Shown one piece after another: positions 1-8,348 of a stretch of 64,000 nt of DNA; within the stretch, counting starts at the first letter, position 1, and the number at the start of each line of letters is the position of its first letter. Source of the stretch: Neomoorella carbonis (GTDB lineage: Bacteria > Bacillota > DSM-521 > Neomoorellales > Neomoorellaceae); the NCBI RefSeq assembly GCF_045278715.1, contig NZ_CP136420.1, positions 806,001 through 870,000 of the forward strand, in the 5' to 3' direction. Under the pieces are notes generated by a model. It made no database searches and was not told the origin of the DNA. It saw nothing but the letters and a program-made list of their open reading frames with translations. The position numbers and the translations under genes were made by a program.

Positions 1-113
1 TGGGTATGTTTATGGTACCGCCGGTGATGATCTCTCTGCCCTTTAAACTCATGCTCTTTGTCCTCGTCGACGGCTGGTACCTGGTAGTCAAGTCCCTGCT
101 GGAGAGCTTTTAG
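1..113 (+). CDS. fliP: FliP C-terminus (5' truncated by window edge)
   Basis: The first 113 bases read in frame (first full codon at 3) to a TAG at 111-113 and encode the last 36 or so residues of FliP, an inner-membrane subunit of the flagellar type III export gate. The visible tail has the family's VPPVMISLPFKLMLFVLVDG stretch and a hydrophobic last helix ending in LLESF. The identification is supported by fliQ and fliR immediately downstream in the usual fliP-fliQ-fliR order. The N-terminal part lies outside the window. Confidence 0.9.
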   Translation, partial: GMFMVPPVMISLPFKLMLFVLVDGWYLVVKSLLESF

Positions 114-175
114 GCCGTTCCTGCCCGGCCGGCCCGCCGGGCGTGGATTGAAACAAACGAACGGGGGAGAAAAAC

Positions 176-445
176 ATGACCCAGGAGTTTGTCCTTCACC
201 TGGCCCGGGAGGCCCTGGTGACCGCCCTCCTGCTGGCGGCCCCGGCCCTGGGATTGAGCCTGATCGTGGGGGTAGGAATCAGCATCCTCCAGGCCACCAC
301 CCAGATCCAGGAGCAGACCCTGACCTTCGTACCCAAGATTGTCGCCGTCATCCTGGGGATGCTTCTTCTGGGTTCGTGGATGCTCAATACTCTAATCCAG
401 TTCACCGCCGGGATCTTCGGCAACCTGGGAAGTTTGGTAAAGTAG
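176..445 (+). CDS. fliQ: Flagellar export gate protein FliQ
   Basis: An 89-residue protein, the normal FliQ length, with two hydrophobic segments (about residues 15-40 and 55-80) and the family core around ATTQIQEQTLTFVPKI. It belongs to the FliPQR export gate through which rod, hook and filament subunits enter the central channel. ATG at 176 follows a GGGGGAG ribosome site. It lies 62 bp after fliP and 38 bp before fliR, consistent with one operon. Confidence 0.95.
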   Translation: MTQEFVLHLAREALVTALLLAAPALGLSLIVGVGISILQATTQIQEQTLTFVPKIVAVILGMLLLGSWMLNTLIQFTAGIFGNLGSLVK

Positions 446-483
446 GTGCCTGAGCGGTTGAGAAAACGGGGAAGGGAACCTAT

Positions 484-1251
484 ATGAGCTACCTGAACCA
501 GGCGGAGTTTTTTTTCCTGGTCCTGGTGCGAACCACCTCCTTCTTCATGACGGCGCCTTTCTTCGGCATCCGCGGCGTCCCGGCCCTGGTGAAGGCCGGC
601 CTGGGCCTGCTGGTAGCCGTGCTCCTGTTTCCAGTCCTGCCGGCCGGACAGGCGGCCTTTACCAGCGCCGGGGCCTATGCCCTGGCCGTCGTGAATGAAA
701 CCCTGGCCGGTCTGGCCCTGGGCTACCTGGCCAGCCTGATTTTTAGCGCTGTCCAGGTGGCCGGACAGCTCCTGGACCTGCACATGGGTCTGGGGATGGC
801 CAGCCTCTTTGACCCCCAGTATGCGGCCACGACTACCATAATGGGCCAGTTCTTTACCATCCTGGGTTTGCTCCTGTTCTTCCAGTTGGACGGTCACCAC
901 ACCCTGCTTCTGGCCCTCCAGGAGAGCTTTCGCCTTCTCCCCCTGGGAGGAGTGCATTTTGACGGTAATATCGTCCTGGCCGTGGTGAAGCTCTTTAGCG
1001 GTATGTTCAGCCTGGCGGTGCGCATCGCGGCGCCGATAATTGTGGTGCTCTTCATAGCCGACCTGGCTTTAAGTTTAATTGCCCGGACGGTGCCCCAGTT
1101 AAATGTTTTTATCCTGGGTTTCCCTTTGAAAATAGGCCTGGGCCTCCTGGTCATAATCGCGATTTTACCTCTACTGGCAACAGTATTTCATAATCTTTTC
1201 AGCCAGATGGAACACGACCTGGCCCTGTTACTGCGGAGCTGGCCCCGTTGA
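484..1251 (+). CDS. fliR: Flagellar export gate protein FliR
   Basis: A 255-residue, very hydrophobic protein with about six membrane segments, matching FliR in length and position. Typical FliR patterns are the early RTTSFFMTAPFFG stretch and the central ASLFDPQYA region. With FliP and FliQ it forms the core of the export gate. The stop (TGA 1249-1251) overlaps the start of flhB, so the two genes are probably translationally coupled. GGGAACC lies upstream of the ATG. Confidence 0.95.
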   Translation: MSYLNQAEFFFLVLVRTTSFFMTAPFFGIRGVPALVKAGLGLLVAVLLFPVLPAGQAAFTSAGAYALAVVNETLAGLALGYLASLIFSAVQVAGQLLDLHMGLGMASLFDPQYAATTTIMGQFFTILGLLLFFQLDGHHTLLLALQESFRLLPLGGVHFDGNIVLAVVKLFSGMFSLAVRIAAPIIVVLFIADLALSLIARTVPQLNVFILGFPLKIGLGLLVIIAILPLLATVFHNLFSQMEHDLALLLRSWPR

Positions 1252-2387
1252 TGGACAGGCAGTATGAGGCTAGCGGCTACAACGGCCCAGGCTGGCAAGG
1301 TGAGGGGATATCGGCCCCCTTGATAGACCTGCAGCTCTTTGCCGAAGAAAAGACGGAGGAGGCTACGCCCCACCGCCTCCAGGAAGTGCGCCGCAAGGGC
1401 CAGGCTGCCCGGAGCAATGACCTGACCGCTGCTCTGGTTCTGCTGGTGACCGTCATTTATCTCTACTGGCGCCGGGAAGCCTTTTACCTGGAGATGGCCG
1501 GGCTCATGAGCTACGCTTTGCAGGACGGCTTAAGGCAGAACCTGGATGGGGCGGCCCTGATGGCTATCTTCAGCCACCTGGCATTTAAGACCGGCCTGCT
1601 CCTGGCCCCCCTGCTGCTGCTGGCGGCAGGCGTGGGCCTGGCTGCCAATTTTGCCCAGACGGGTTTCATCTTTTCCCTGGATCCCCTTATGCCGCGCCTG
1701 GAAAACCTGGACCCGGTGAAAGGGCTGCAGCGGTTTTTTTCCCGCCGCGCCCTCATGGAGCTAGTTAAGAGTCTGGGCAAGGTAGCGGTGGTAAGCCTGG
1801 TGGTCTGGACCCTGGTCAAGGGGGAGTTTAATCGGTTATTAATGACCGTCGATATGGGCCTTCCGGCAGCCCTGGACCTGGTAGGCCGGCTTCTCTACCG
1901 GGTGGGGCTGGGGGTTGTGGCCGTATTCATAAGCCTGGCGGCAGCCGACTACGTTTTCCAGCGGCGCGAGTTTCAACGCAATATACGAATGACCAGGCAG
2001 GAAGTAAAGGAAGAAATGAAGCAGATGGAAGGCGATCCCCTGGTCCGCTCGCGCCTGCGGGAGAAGCAGAGGCGGCTCGCCCGGCACCGTATGATGCACG
2101 CCGTACCGCAAGCCACCGTGGTCATCACCAACCCTATCCATGTGGCCGTAGCTCTGCGTTACCTGGAAACAGAAGGGGCGCCGCGGGTGGTGGCCAAGGG
2201 GGCAGGCAGCATAGCGGAGCGGATCAAGGCCGTGGCCCGCCGGCATAACATCCCCATCGTCGAAAACCCGCCGGTGGCTCGGGCCCTGTACCGCCAGGTG
2301 GAGCTGGGGCAGGAAATCCCGGTGGCCCTCTACCAGGCGGTGGCGGAGATCCTGGCCCAGATCTACCGTTTGCGGGGGAGGATATAA
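1251..2387 (+). CDS. flhB: Flagellar export switch protein FlhB
   Basis: About 378 residues with the FlhB layout: the N-terminal EEKTEEATPHRLQEVRRKGQ motif, four membrane helices between about residues 55 and 230, and a cytoplasmic domain. FlhB controls the switch from rod/hook to filament export by autocleavage in its cytoplasmic domain. The cleavage motif, normally NPTH, reads NPIH here (codons near 2131-2142: AAC CCT ATC CAT), so Asn-Pro and His are kept but Thr is Ile. The start is ATG at 1251, or TTG at 1248 overlapping fliR. A 459-bp gap then precedes flhA, whereas the other genes in the operon are nearly contiguous. Confidence 0.93.
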   Translation: MDRQYEASGYNGPGWQGEGISAPLIDLQLFAEEKTEEATPHRLQEVRRKGQAARSNDLTAALVLLVTVIYLYWRREAFYLEMAGLMSYALQDGLRQNLDGAALMAIFSHLAFKTGLLLAPLLLLAAGVGLAANFAQTGFIFSLDPLMPRLENLDPVKGLQRFFSRRALMELVKSLGKVAVVSLVVWTLVKGEFNRLLMTVDMGLPAALDLVGRLLYRVGLGVVAVFISLAAADYVFQRREFQRNIRMTRQEVKEEMKQMEGDPLVRSRLREKQRRLARHRMMHAVPQATVVITNPIHVAVALRYLETEGAPRVVAKGAGSIAERIKAVARRHNIPIVENPPVARALYRQVELGQEIPVALYQAVAEILAQIYRLRGRI

Positions 2388-2411
2388 AGAGGTATTTATG
2401 GAGGAGCCCCC

Positions 2412-2453
2412 ATGGTGGCTGACGCCTCCACTAGCGAACAAAATGTAGGCTGA
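2412..2453 (+). other. Leader mini-ORF with strong ribosome site between flhB and flhA
   Basis: GGAGGAG (2400-2406) sits five bases before an ATG at 2412 that opens a 13-codon frame (MVADASTSEQNVG) ending at TGA 2451-2453. It lies 24 bp after the flhB stop, where the flhA start would be expected if the operon were as compact here as elsewhere. It may be a remnant of the original flhA 5' end, displaced when the downstream repeat arrived, or a translated leader. The rest of 2388-2542 holds no convincing gene. A CTGAGGCAA ... GCGACTTGGT pattern there resembles the left part of the element at 9398. Confidence 0.35.
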
Positions 2454-2542
2454 GGCAAAAGGCTGGAGGGTACAGGCGGAGGGCGACTTGGTTCGAGGTG
2501 TAAGTAAACTTAGCACGAAGCCGCATCGAGACGGTAATTTTG

Positions 2543-2797
2543 GGTGGGGATATGTCCCGGAGCCGCGAATAGCGAAGCGCCGGTAACAGAACAGGCGAGG
2601 TGAGGTAACCGTTGCCGCCGCCGAGGACGCCTGAGCGTGCCTTGGCGAGGAATACAGCGTGATCTCATAGAAGGTTCTAGGCCAGCGGAGCAGGAAGCCT
2701 TTTCATTGGCAATCCGCAGGCGGCGAGCAACGGTCCGAACCGAGCCGTAGTTCTGTCGGCGCGTAGCTCCTGAGCGGCGCGGGGACATATCCCTACC
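2543..2797 (+). repeat. Dispersed structured element, class A copy 1
   Basis: A 255-nt non-coding element bounded by a 16-bp inverted pair: GGTGGGGATATGTCCC (2543-2558) with GGGACATATCCCTACC (2782-2797), one pair being G-T. Inside, GCGCCG plus ACAGAAC (2577-2582, 2586-2592) pair with GTTCTGT plus CGGCGC (2750-2762), and CAGGCG can pair with CGCCTG further in. The interior is shared with the copies at 26338 and 63435. No transposase is present. It separates flhB from flhA. The G-U pair would be a mismatch on the opposite strand, favouring + orientation. Confidence 0.8.
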
Positions 2798-2846
2798 AGA
2801 AGGCACATTTTTGGCAGAACGCTATTTTCGGAGGAAAAACTGCTCT

Positions 2847-4919
2847 ATGGCGGCAAATACCGGCCTGCTGGGCGCTTTACGGCGCCTCACCCCGTACAAC
2901 GACATCCTTGTGGCGGCCCTGGTCCTGGGGGTAGTCATGCTCATCGTCATTCCCGTCAGCCCCCTGGTCATGGACATCCTGCTCATCGTCAACCTGGGCG
3001 TCAGCATGGTTATCCTCCTGACCACCATGTTCGTCTCCCGGAGCCTGGACTTTTCCGTCTTCCCGTCCCTCTTGCTGGTGGTGACCCTGTTCCGCCTGTC
3101 CCTCAACATCTCATCCACAAGGCTTATTTTAAGCCGGGCCGATGCCGGTCATGTAATCGAAACCTTCGGCAGCTTTGTCGTCCGGGGAAATTATATCGTC
3201 GGCTTTGTCATATTCCTGATCATTACCATCATCCAGTTTATCGTTATAACCAACGGCGCCCAGCGGGTGGCCGAGGTGGCGGCCCGCTTTACCCTGGACG
3301 CCATGCCCGGCAAGCAGATGAGCATCGATGCCGACCTCAATGCCGGCCTGTTGACGGAGGATGAAGCCCGGGCCAAACGGCGGGAACTGCAGCGGGAAGC
3401 CGACTTTTACGGTGCCATGGACGGCGCCAGCAAGTTCGTCCGGGGGGATGCCATTGCCGGCCTGATCATTACCGCCATTAACATCGTTGGTGGGCTGGCC
3501 ATCGGTGTCTGGCAGCTGAAGATGCCCTTTATGGAAGCCCTGCAGACCTATACCCGCCTTACCATCGGCGACGGCCTGGTGAGCCAGCTGCCGGCCCTCA
3601 TGGTTTCCACCGGGACCGGCATCCTGGTGACCCGCTCCGGGGCCATGGACAATTTCGGCAGGGAGGTAATCGGCCAGCTAACGGGTTTTCCCCGTATTGC
3701 CGGCCTGGTGGCGGCCATTCTTTTCCTGATGGGTCTTCTACCGGGGATGCCCCACCTGACCTTTTTTATAATGGCCGGCGGGGTGGGCTATGCCGCCTAT
3801 GCCCTGGCCAGGGAGGAAAGGATGCAGAGCCAGCGCCGGCAGGAAGCGGCTGCCGTCCAGAAGTCTTCCCAGCGCCAGCCGGAGAATGTTTTGAGCCTTT
3901 TCCAGGTGGACCCCCTGGAGGTGGAAATCGGCTACGGCCTGATTCCCCTGGCCGATGAAACAGAAGGGGGCGACCTGCTGGATCGCCTGGCGGCTGTGCG
4001 GCGCCAGTGCGCCACCGAGATGGGCATATATGTCCGGCCCATCCGCATCCGGGACAACCTGCAGCTGCCGCCCCACAGCTATACCTTCAAGCTGCGGGGC
4101 GTGGAGGCGGCCCGGGGGGAAATCCAACCCGGCTATCTCCTGGCCATGAACCCGGCCGGCAGCGACGGACCGCCGGGAGGCATCCCTACCCGGGAACCCA
4201 CCTTTGGCCTGCCGGCCTGGTGGGTACCGGCGGCCAGGCGCCAGGAAGCGGAACTGGCCGGTTTCACCGTTGTCGACGCTGCTACCGTCCTCATTACCCA
4301 TTTGACGGAATTTATCAAGGCCCATGCCGCTGAACTCATGGGCCGTCAGGAAACCAGGGAGCTTCTGGATAAAATCAAGGAAAATCACCCGGCAGTAGTC
4401 GAGGAGCTGGTGCCCAACCTCCTGACGGTAGGTGAGGTACAGAAAGTACTGGCCGGCCTTCTCCAGGAACAGGTGCCCATCCGTGACCTGGTCAGTATCC
4501 TGGAAGCCCTGGCCGACGCCGCCCGCACCAGCCGGGAGCCGGATTACCTACTCGGGGCGGCGCGCCAGGCCTTGAGCCGCACCATCAGCCGCCAGTATGC
4601 CCGGGAGGGTAAGCTCACGGCCATTACCCTCCACCCCCAGCTGGAGCAGAAGCTGGTGGAGGCCATCCAGCCCACCTCCCAGGGTAATTTCCCGGCCCTG
4701 GCTCCGGATGAGGCCCGGGAACTCTTGAACAGGCTGGGCCGGGCCGTGGAGAAAGCCGCCACCGGCGGCGTCCAGCCGGTGATCTTATGCTCGGCCAGGA
4801 TCCGCCTGCCCCTGCGGCGGCTGCTCCAGCGTTCTTTACCTTATGTCCCGGTCCTGGCCTATAACGAACTGGAACCCGGCCTGGAAATTGAGGCCGTAGA
4901 GGCGGTGAATGTGGGGTGA
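2847..4919 (+). CDS. flhA: Flagellar export apparatus protein FlhA
   Basis: About 690 residues: an N-terminal half with eight hydrophobic segments and the conserved FHIPEP-type region (GAQRVAEVAARFTLDAMPGK, then RRELQREADFYGAMDGASKF), and a C-terminal cytoplasmic half that docks export substrate-chaperone complexes. ATG at 2847 is preferred because GGAGG lies at 2830-2834; an in-frame TTG at 2811 would add 12 atypical residues. The gene overlaps flhF by 4 bp. Upstream is the 255-nt repeat, so the native ribosome site may have been separated from the gene. Confidence 0.95.
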   Translation: MAANTGLLGALRRLTPYNDILVAALVLGVVMLIVIPVSPLVMDILLIVNLGVSMVILLTTMFVSRSLDFSVFPSLLLVVTLFRLSLNISSTRLILSRADAGHVIETFGSFVVRGNYIVGFVIFLIITIIQFIVITNGAQRVAEVAARFTLDAMPGKQMSIDADLNAGLLTEDEARAKRRELQREADFYGAMDGASKFVRGDAIAGLIITAINIVGGLAIGVWQLKMPFMEALQTYTRLTIGDGLVSQLPALMVSTGTGILVTRSGAMDNFGREVIGQLTGFPRIAGLVAAILFLMGLLPGMPHLTFFIMAGGVGYAAYALAREERMQSQRRQEAAAVQKSSQRQPENVLSLFQVDPLEVEIGYGLIPLADETEGGDLLDRLAAVRRQCATEMGIYVRPIRIRDNLQLPPHSYTFKLRGVEAARGEIQPGYLLAMNPAGSDGPPGGIPTREPTFGLPAWWVPAARRQEAELAGFTVVDAATVLITHLTEFIKAHAAELMGRQETRELLDKIKENHPAVVEELVPNLLTVGEVQKVLAGLLQEQVPIRDLVSILEALADAARTSREPDYLLGAARQALSRTISRQYAREGKLTAITLHPQLEQKLVEAIQPTSQGNFPALAPDEARELLNRLGRAVEKAATGGVQPVILCSARIRLPLRRLLQRSLPYVPVLAYNELEPGLEIEAVEAVNVG

Positions 4920-6085
4920 AGATAAAACGCTATCTAGCCCGTGATATGCAGGAAGCCTACCTGGCCATCCGCCGCGACCTGGGGCCGGAGGCGGTTATTG
5001 TGGCCACCCGCCGGGTACGCCAGCCCGGACTGAAGGGCTTCTTTTTACCACCACGCCTGGAAGTGACGGCGGCCCTGGAAGAGGCGCCGGAACGGCGTTT
5101 ATCGCAGCCGGAGGCGCCGGCAGGCAAGGCGGCTTTCCCGGCAGGGGCCGGCAGGGCGGCGGTAGCACCGGCCGGGGCGGTCAACCCTGCCGCAGGAGGA
5201 AATAACGGTCGGCACGGCCTGGAGGTGCTGCAGCGGGAACTGGCCGAGATCAAAGCCGCCCTGAACCGCCTGATCCGGCCCGGCAGCGCTCCGGTACCGG
5301 AACACCTGCTGACCTTGCGGCAGCGCCTGCTGGCCCAGGAGCTGGAGGAGGAGCTGGTGGCCTTCCTTTTAAATGGCATTGAGGCCGCCGCCGGGAAAGA
5401 GATTATTGCCGATGTCATCCGTACCCGCCTTGCCGACCACTTAGCCCGGCAGGTGGCGTCGCCGTCCCGGCAGCGGGTCCAGGCCTTTATCGGCCCCACC
5501 GGCGTTGGCAAGACAACTACCCTGGCCAAGATAGCGGCCCGCTACAGCCTTTACCAGGAGCAAAAGGTCGGCCTGATTACCCTGGATACCTACCGCATCG
5601 GGGCCGTGGACCAGCTCAAGACCTATGCTGAAATTATGGGTCTGCCCCTGGAGGTGGCCATGACGCCGCGGGAATTGCGCGCTTCCCTGGAGAACTTAAG
5701 GCACTGCGATGTAGTTTTAGTCGATACCGCCGGCCGGGCGCCGGAAAACAAAGCTATGCTGGCGGAGACGCGGGGGTTCCTGGAGGTCATTCCTGAGCGG
5801 GATGTATACCTGGTCTTGAGCTGCGCCACCAGGCGCCAGGATCTGCTCCAGGCCGTGGAAAATTTCCGCAGCCTCAAGTACAACCGGCTCATTTTCACCA
5901 AACTGGACGAGACATGCTGCCCGGGGGTAATGCTCACCGTAGCCGCGGCGGCGGGAGTACCCCTGGCTTATATTACTACCGGCCAGGATGTGCCTGATGC
6001 CCTGGAAGCGGCCGATCCCCACCTCCTGGCCCGGCGCATCTGGGAAGCGGTGGCAGAAGATGGACCAGGCGGCCAGGCTGCGTAA
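4916..6085 (+). CDS. flhF: Flagellar SRP-like GTPase FlhF
   Basis: 389 residues, starting MKIKRYLARDMQEAYLAIRR as FlhF proteins do, with an Ala/Gly/Pro-rich linker at about 60-100 and an SRP-family NG domain at the C-terminus. The GTPase motifs are GPTGVGKTTTLAKIA (P-loop), DTYRIGAVDQLKTYA, DTAGR and TKLDE. FlhF recruits early flagellar components to the assembly site at the membrane and works with FlhG. Start is GTG at 4916, overlapping the flhA stop. The 3' end overlaps flhG by 26 bp. Confidence 0.95.
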   Translation: MKIKRYLARDMQEAYLAIRRDLGPEAVIVATRRVRQPGLKGFFLPPRLEVTAALEEAPERRLSQPEAPAGKAAFPAGAGRAAVAPAGAVNPAAGGNNGRHGLEVLQRELAEIKAALNRLIRPGSAPVPEHLLTLRQRLLAQELEEELVAFLLNGIEAAAGKEIIADVIRTRLADHLARQVASPSRQRVQAFIGPTGVGKTTTLAKIAARYSLYQEQKVGLITLDTYRIGAVDQLKTYAEIMGLPLEVAMTPRELRASLENLRHCDVVLVDTAGRAPENKAMLAETRGFLEVIPERDVYLVLSCATRRQDLLQAVENFRSLKYNRLIFTKLDETCCPGVMLTVAAAAGVPLAYITTGQDVPDALEAADPHLLARRIWEAVAEDGPGGQAA

Positions 6086-6902
6086 TCTGGTATACAAACG
6101 GCAGGAAGATCGGTCCCGGGTAATTGCCATAGCCAGCGGTAAAGGCGGTGTGGGCAAGACCAATATTGCCGTCAACCTGGGCCTGATCCTGGCCCGCCAG
6201 GGCCGGCGGACCCTCCTTTTTGACGCCGACCTGGGGCTGGCCAATGTCGATATCCTCATGGGCCTGGTCCCCCGTTACAGCCTGAAGGAAGTCATCGGCG
6301 GGGAGTGCAGTTTGGAGGAAGTGATTATCCGCGGCCCCCATGACCTGCTCCTGGTGCCGGGAGCCTCCGGCATCCAGGAACTGGCCGACCTGGCACCCCC
6401 GGCCCGCGACCGCTTGATTCATGACCTGGCGTTACTGGCAACCGGCGTGGATATAATCCTGGTGGATTCTGGTGCCGGCATTTCCCGGACGGTTTTCAGC
6501 TTTGCGGCTGCCGCCGGGGAAGCCATTGTCGTAGCAACACCGGAACCTACTTCCATAACTGATGCCTACGGCTTAATTAAAGGGCTGCAGCGTTTAAAAG
6601 TAAGCATGCATCTGCTCATTAACAGGGCTACCAATAAGCTGGAGGGCCAGCAGGCCGCCGGGCGCCTCCAGGGCGCCTGCCGCCGCTTTTTGCAGCTGGA
6701 ACTGCCCCTCCTGGGGATCATCCCCGAGGACCCCCGGGTAGGCCAGGCGGTGCGGTGCCAGCAGCCGTTCAGCGAATTGTTTCCCCGCTGCCCGGCGGCC
6801 AGGGCCCTGGAAGAAGCCGCCGCCAGGCTCCAGGGCCGGGAACTGCCGGCAGGCCGGAGCCAGGGTTTCTGGCAGCGCCTGGGTCGTTTGCTGGGAAGAT
6901 AA
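6060..6902 (+). CDS. flhG: MinD-like flagellar number regulator FlhG (YlxH)
   Basis: About 280 residues of the MinD/ParA ATPase family. The deviant Walker A motif GKGGVGKTN lies near residue 23, followed by DADLGLANVDILMG and a VDSGAGIS Walker B-like region. FlhG stimulates FlhF GTPase and limits flagellar number and placement. ATG at 6060 was chosen over an upstream in-frame ATG (5988) that only adds out-of-family residues read from flhF. The next gene follows 14 bp later. Confidence 0.93.
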   Translation: MDQAARLRNLVYKRQEDRSRVIAIASGKGGVGKTNIAVNLGLILARQGRRTLLFDADLGLANVDILMGLVPRYSLKEVIGGECSLEEVIIRGPHDLLLVPGASGIQELADLAPPARDRLIHDLALLATGVDIILVDSGAGISRTVFSFAAAAGEAIVVATPEPTSITDAYGLIKGLQRLKVSMHLLINRATNKLEGQQAAGRLQGACRRFLQLELPLLGIIPEDPRVGQAVRCQQPFSELFPRCPAARALEEAAARLQGRELPAGRSQGFWQRLGRLLGR

Positions 6903-6916
6903 GAAGGGGGGGTATC

Positions 6917-7591
6917 ATGGTCAGGCCGAACTTTATTAGGATAAATTTACCAATATTTATCAAAACTCCTGGCAGCAAAGATGTCCGCACCATTATCCAG
7001 GATACGGGGGAAGACGGCTTTGCCGTCCTTGCTCCTGCGGGTGATGAACTGGTACTGGCGCCGGGTGAGAGCGTCGCGGTTGCCTGCAACCGGCAGGATG
7101 CCCGTTATGAATTCACCACTACTGTACAGCGTTACCTGCCGGGAGAGCCCCCCCTTTACTACCTGGCCTACCCGGATGATTACCGGCGTATCCAGGTGCG
7201 CTCCCACGTGCGGGTCAAGGCGGCCCTGGAATTTCGCTATGCCGTCTGGTCAAAGGCCGACTGGCCCTACCGCCCGCCCCGGCCCCATAAAAAGGGGGTA
7301 ACGGTAGATATAAGCGGCGGCGGGGCGCAGCTGGTCCTGCGGGATCCCGTTGAGGTGGGCGACCTCCTTTACCTGGAGCTTCACCTGCCCGGTCGCCGCC
7401 ACCATTTGCCAATGCGCCTGACGGGGCGCGTCAAGCGCGTGGCCCGGCGGGAAATAGACGGTGTGATGCGTTATGAGGCGGGAGTGGCTTTTGAGGGAAT
7501 AAGCGAAAGGCAGGAAGACCAGATCGTTGCCTTTGTTTTCCAGCGGTTGTTAGAAGAAAGGCGCCGGGGAGATAGGGAAAATGGCAGTTAA
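6917..7591 (+). CDS. YcgR-like flagellar brake protein, PilZ domain
   Basis: 224 residues with an N-terminal YcgR-type beta domain (about 1-95) and a C-terminal PilZ domain whose cyclic di-GMP-binding signature is visible as RRIQVRSHVRV (RxxxR type) and DISGGGAQL (D/NxSxxG). Such proteins slow the flagellar motor or link motility to c-di-GMP. A GGGGGGG stretch precedes ATG 6917; the earlier in-frame start at 6755 runs inside flhG and is rejected. It overlaps the sigma factor gene by 11 bp. Confidence 0.88.
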   Translation: MVRPNFIRINLPIFIKTPGSKDVRTIIQDTGEDGFAVLAPAGDELVLAPGESVAVACNRQDARYEFTTTVQRYLPGEPPLYYLAYPDDYRRIQVRSHVRVKAALEFRYAVWSKADWPYRPPRPHKKGVTVDISGGGAQLVLRDPVEVGDLLYLELHLPGRRHHLPMRLTGRVKRVARREIDGVMRYEAGVAFEGISERQEDQIVAFVFQRLLEERRRGDRENGS

Positions 7592-8339
7592 GGATAGCGC
7601 CATGTGGGCCGCGTACCTGACCGGGAAGGGCGATGCCGGGCGCCGGGAACTGGTCCTCAAGTACTTGCCCCTGGTGAAGTACCATGTGGGCCGCCTGGCA
7701 GTCAAACCGCCGCGGCACCTGGACCAGGAAGACTTGCTTGGCTATGGCATAATCGGGTTGCTGGAGGCCATTGACCGCTATGACCCTTCCCGTGGGGTCA
7801 ACTTTGAATACTTTGCCTCCCAGCGCATTCGCGGGGCTATCCTCGATGCCCTGCGCCAGTCCCACTGGGCCCCCCGCACCCTGGTGGAAAAGCTGCGCCG
7901 GGTGAGCCGGGTGTACCGCCGCCTGGAGCAGGAACAGGGGAGCGAGGTAAATGACGCAGCGGTGGCGGCGGCGGCGGGGATAACGGTTGATGAGCTCAAT
8001 GAACTCATGGAACGGGGTTCCCAGATGGCCATCCTGTCCCTGGAAGATTTTCTTTTTGATCGGGAAGGGGAAGAGGGGGCCACCCGGGGAGAACTGCTGG
8101 CCGATCCCCAGAGCCCGGATCCTGCCAGCCGTTATGAGCAGGAGGAACTTCGCCGCGCCCTGATTGAGGGGCTCAAGCATCTAAACGAGAAAGATCGCCT
8201 GGTCCTTACCCTGTATTATTACGAAGGTTTGACCTTAAAGGAGATCGGCAAAATACTGGGAGTCTCCGAATCCCGCGTCTGCCAGCTCCACGGCCGGGCT
8301 ATATTAAACCTGCGCCGCTATTTAGCCGATTTTATTTAG
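7581..8339 (+). CDS. sigD: Motility RNA polymerase sigma factor (SigD/FliA/WhiG family)
   Basis: 252 residues of the sigma-28 group: region 2 (YLPLVKYHVGRLA ... DLLGYGIIGLLEAIDRYDP ... FEYFASQRIRGAILDALR), a region 3 segment, and region 4 with LTLKEIGKILGVSESRVCQLHGRA. It directs transcription of late flagellar and chemotaxis genes. Its place after flhF-flhG and before a swrB-like gene matches the end of the Bacillus fla/che operon. No anti-sigma FlgM gene lies in the window. Confidence 0.93.
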   Translation: MAVKDSAMWAAYLTGKGDAGRRELVLKYLPLVKYHVGRLAVKPPRHLDQEDLLGYGIIGLLEAIDRYDPSRGVNFEYFASQRIRGAILDALRQSHWAPRTLVEKLRRVSRVYRRLEQEQGSEVNDAAVAAAAGITVDELNELMERGSQMAILSLEDFLFDREGEEGATRGELLADPQSPDPASRYEQEELRRALIEGLKHLNEKDRLVLTLYYYEGLTLKEIGKILGVSESRVCQLHGRAILNLRRYLADFI

Positions 8340-8348
8340 GTGGTAACA

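Noticed and set aside
196..957. Long minus-strand ORF opposite fliQ/fliR
   Set aside because: Shadow frame of GC-rich coding sequence, with no family features; fliQ and fliR are clear on the other strand.
2543..2797. Class A element as an insertion sequence
   Set aside because: No transposase frame and no target-site duplication seen at any of the three copies; terminal sequences differ between copies.
2510..2806. Minus-strand ORF of about 98 residues inside the class A element, with a similar shorter ORF at 26401-26595
   Set aside because: Their resemblance is explained by the repeat itself. The frames end at different places, no ribosome sites are seen, and variation follows base pairing rather than codon positions.
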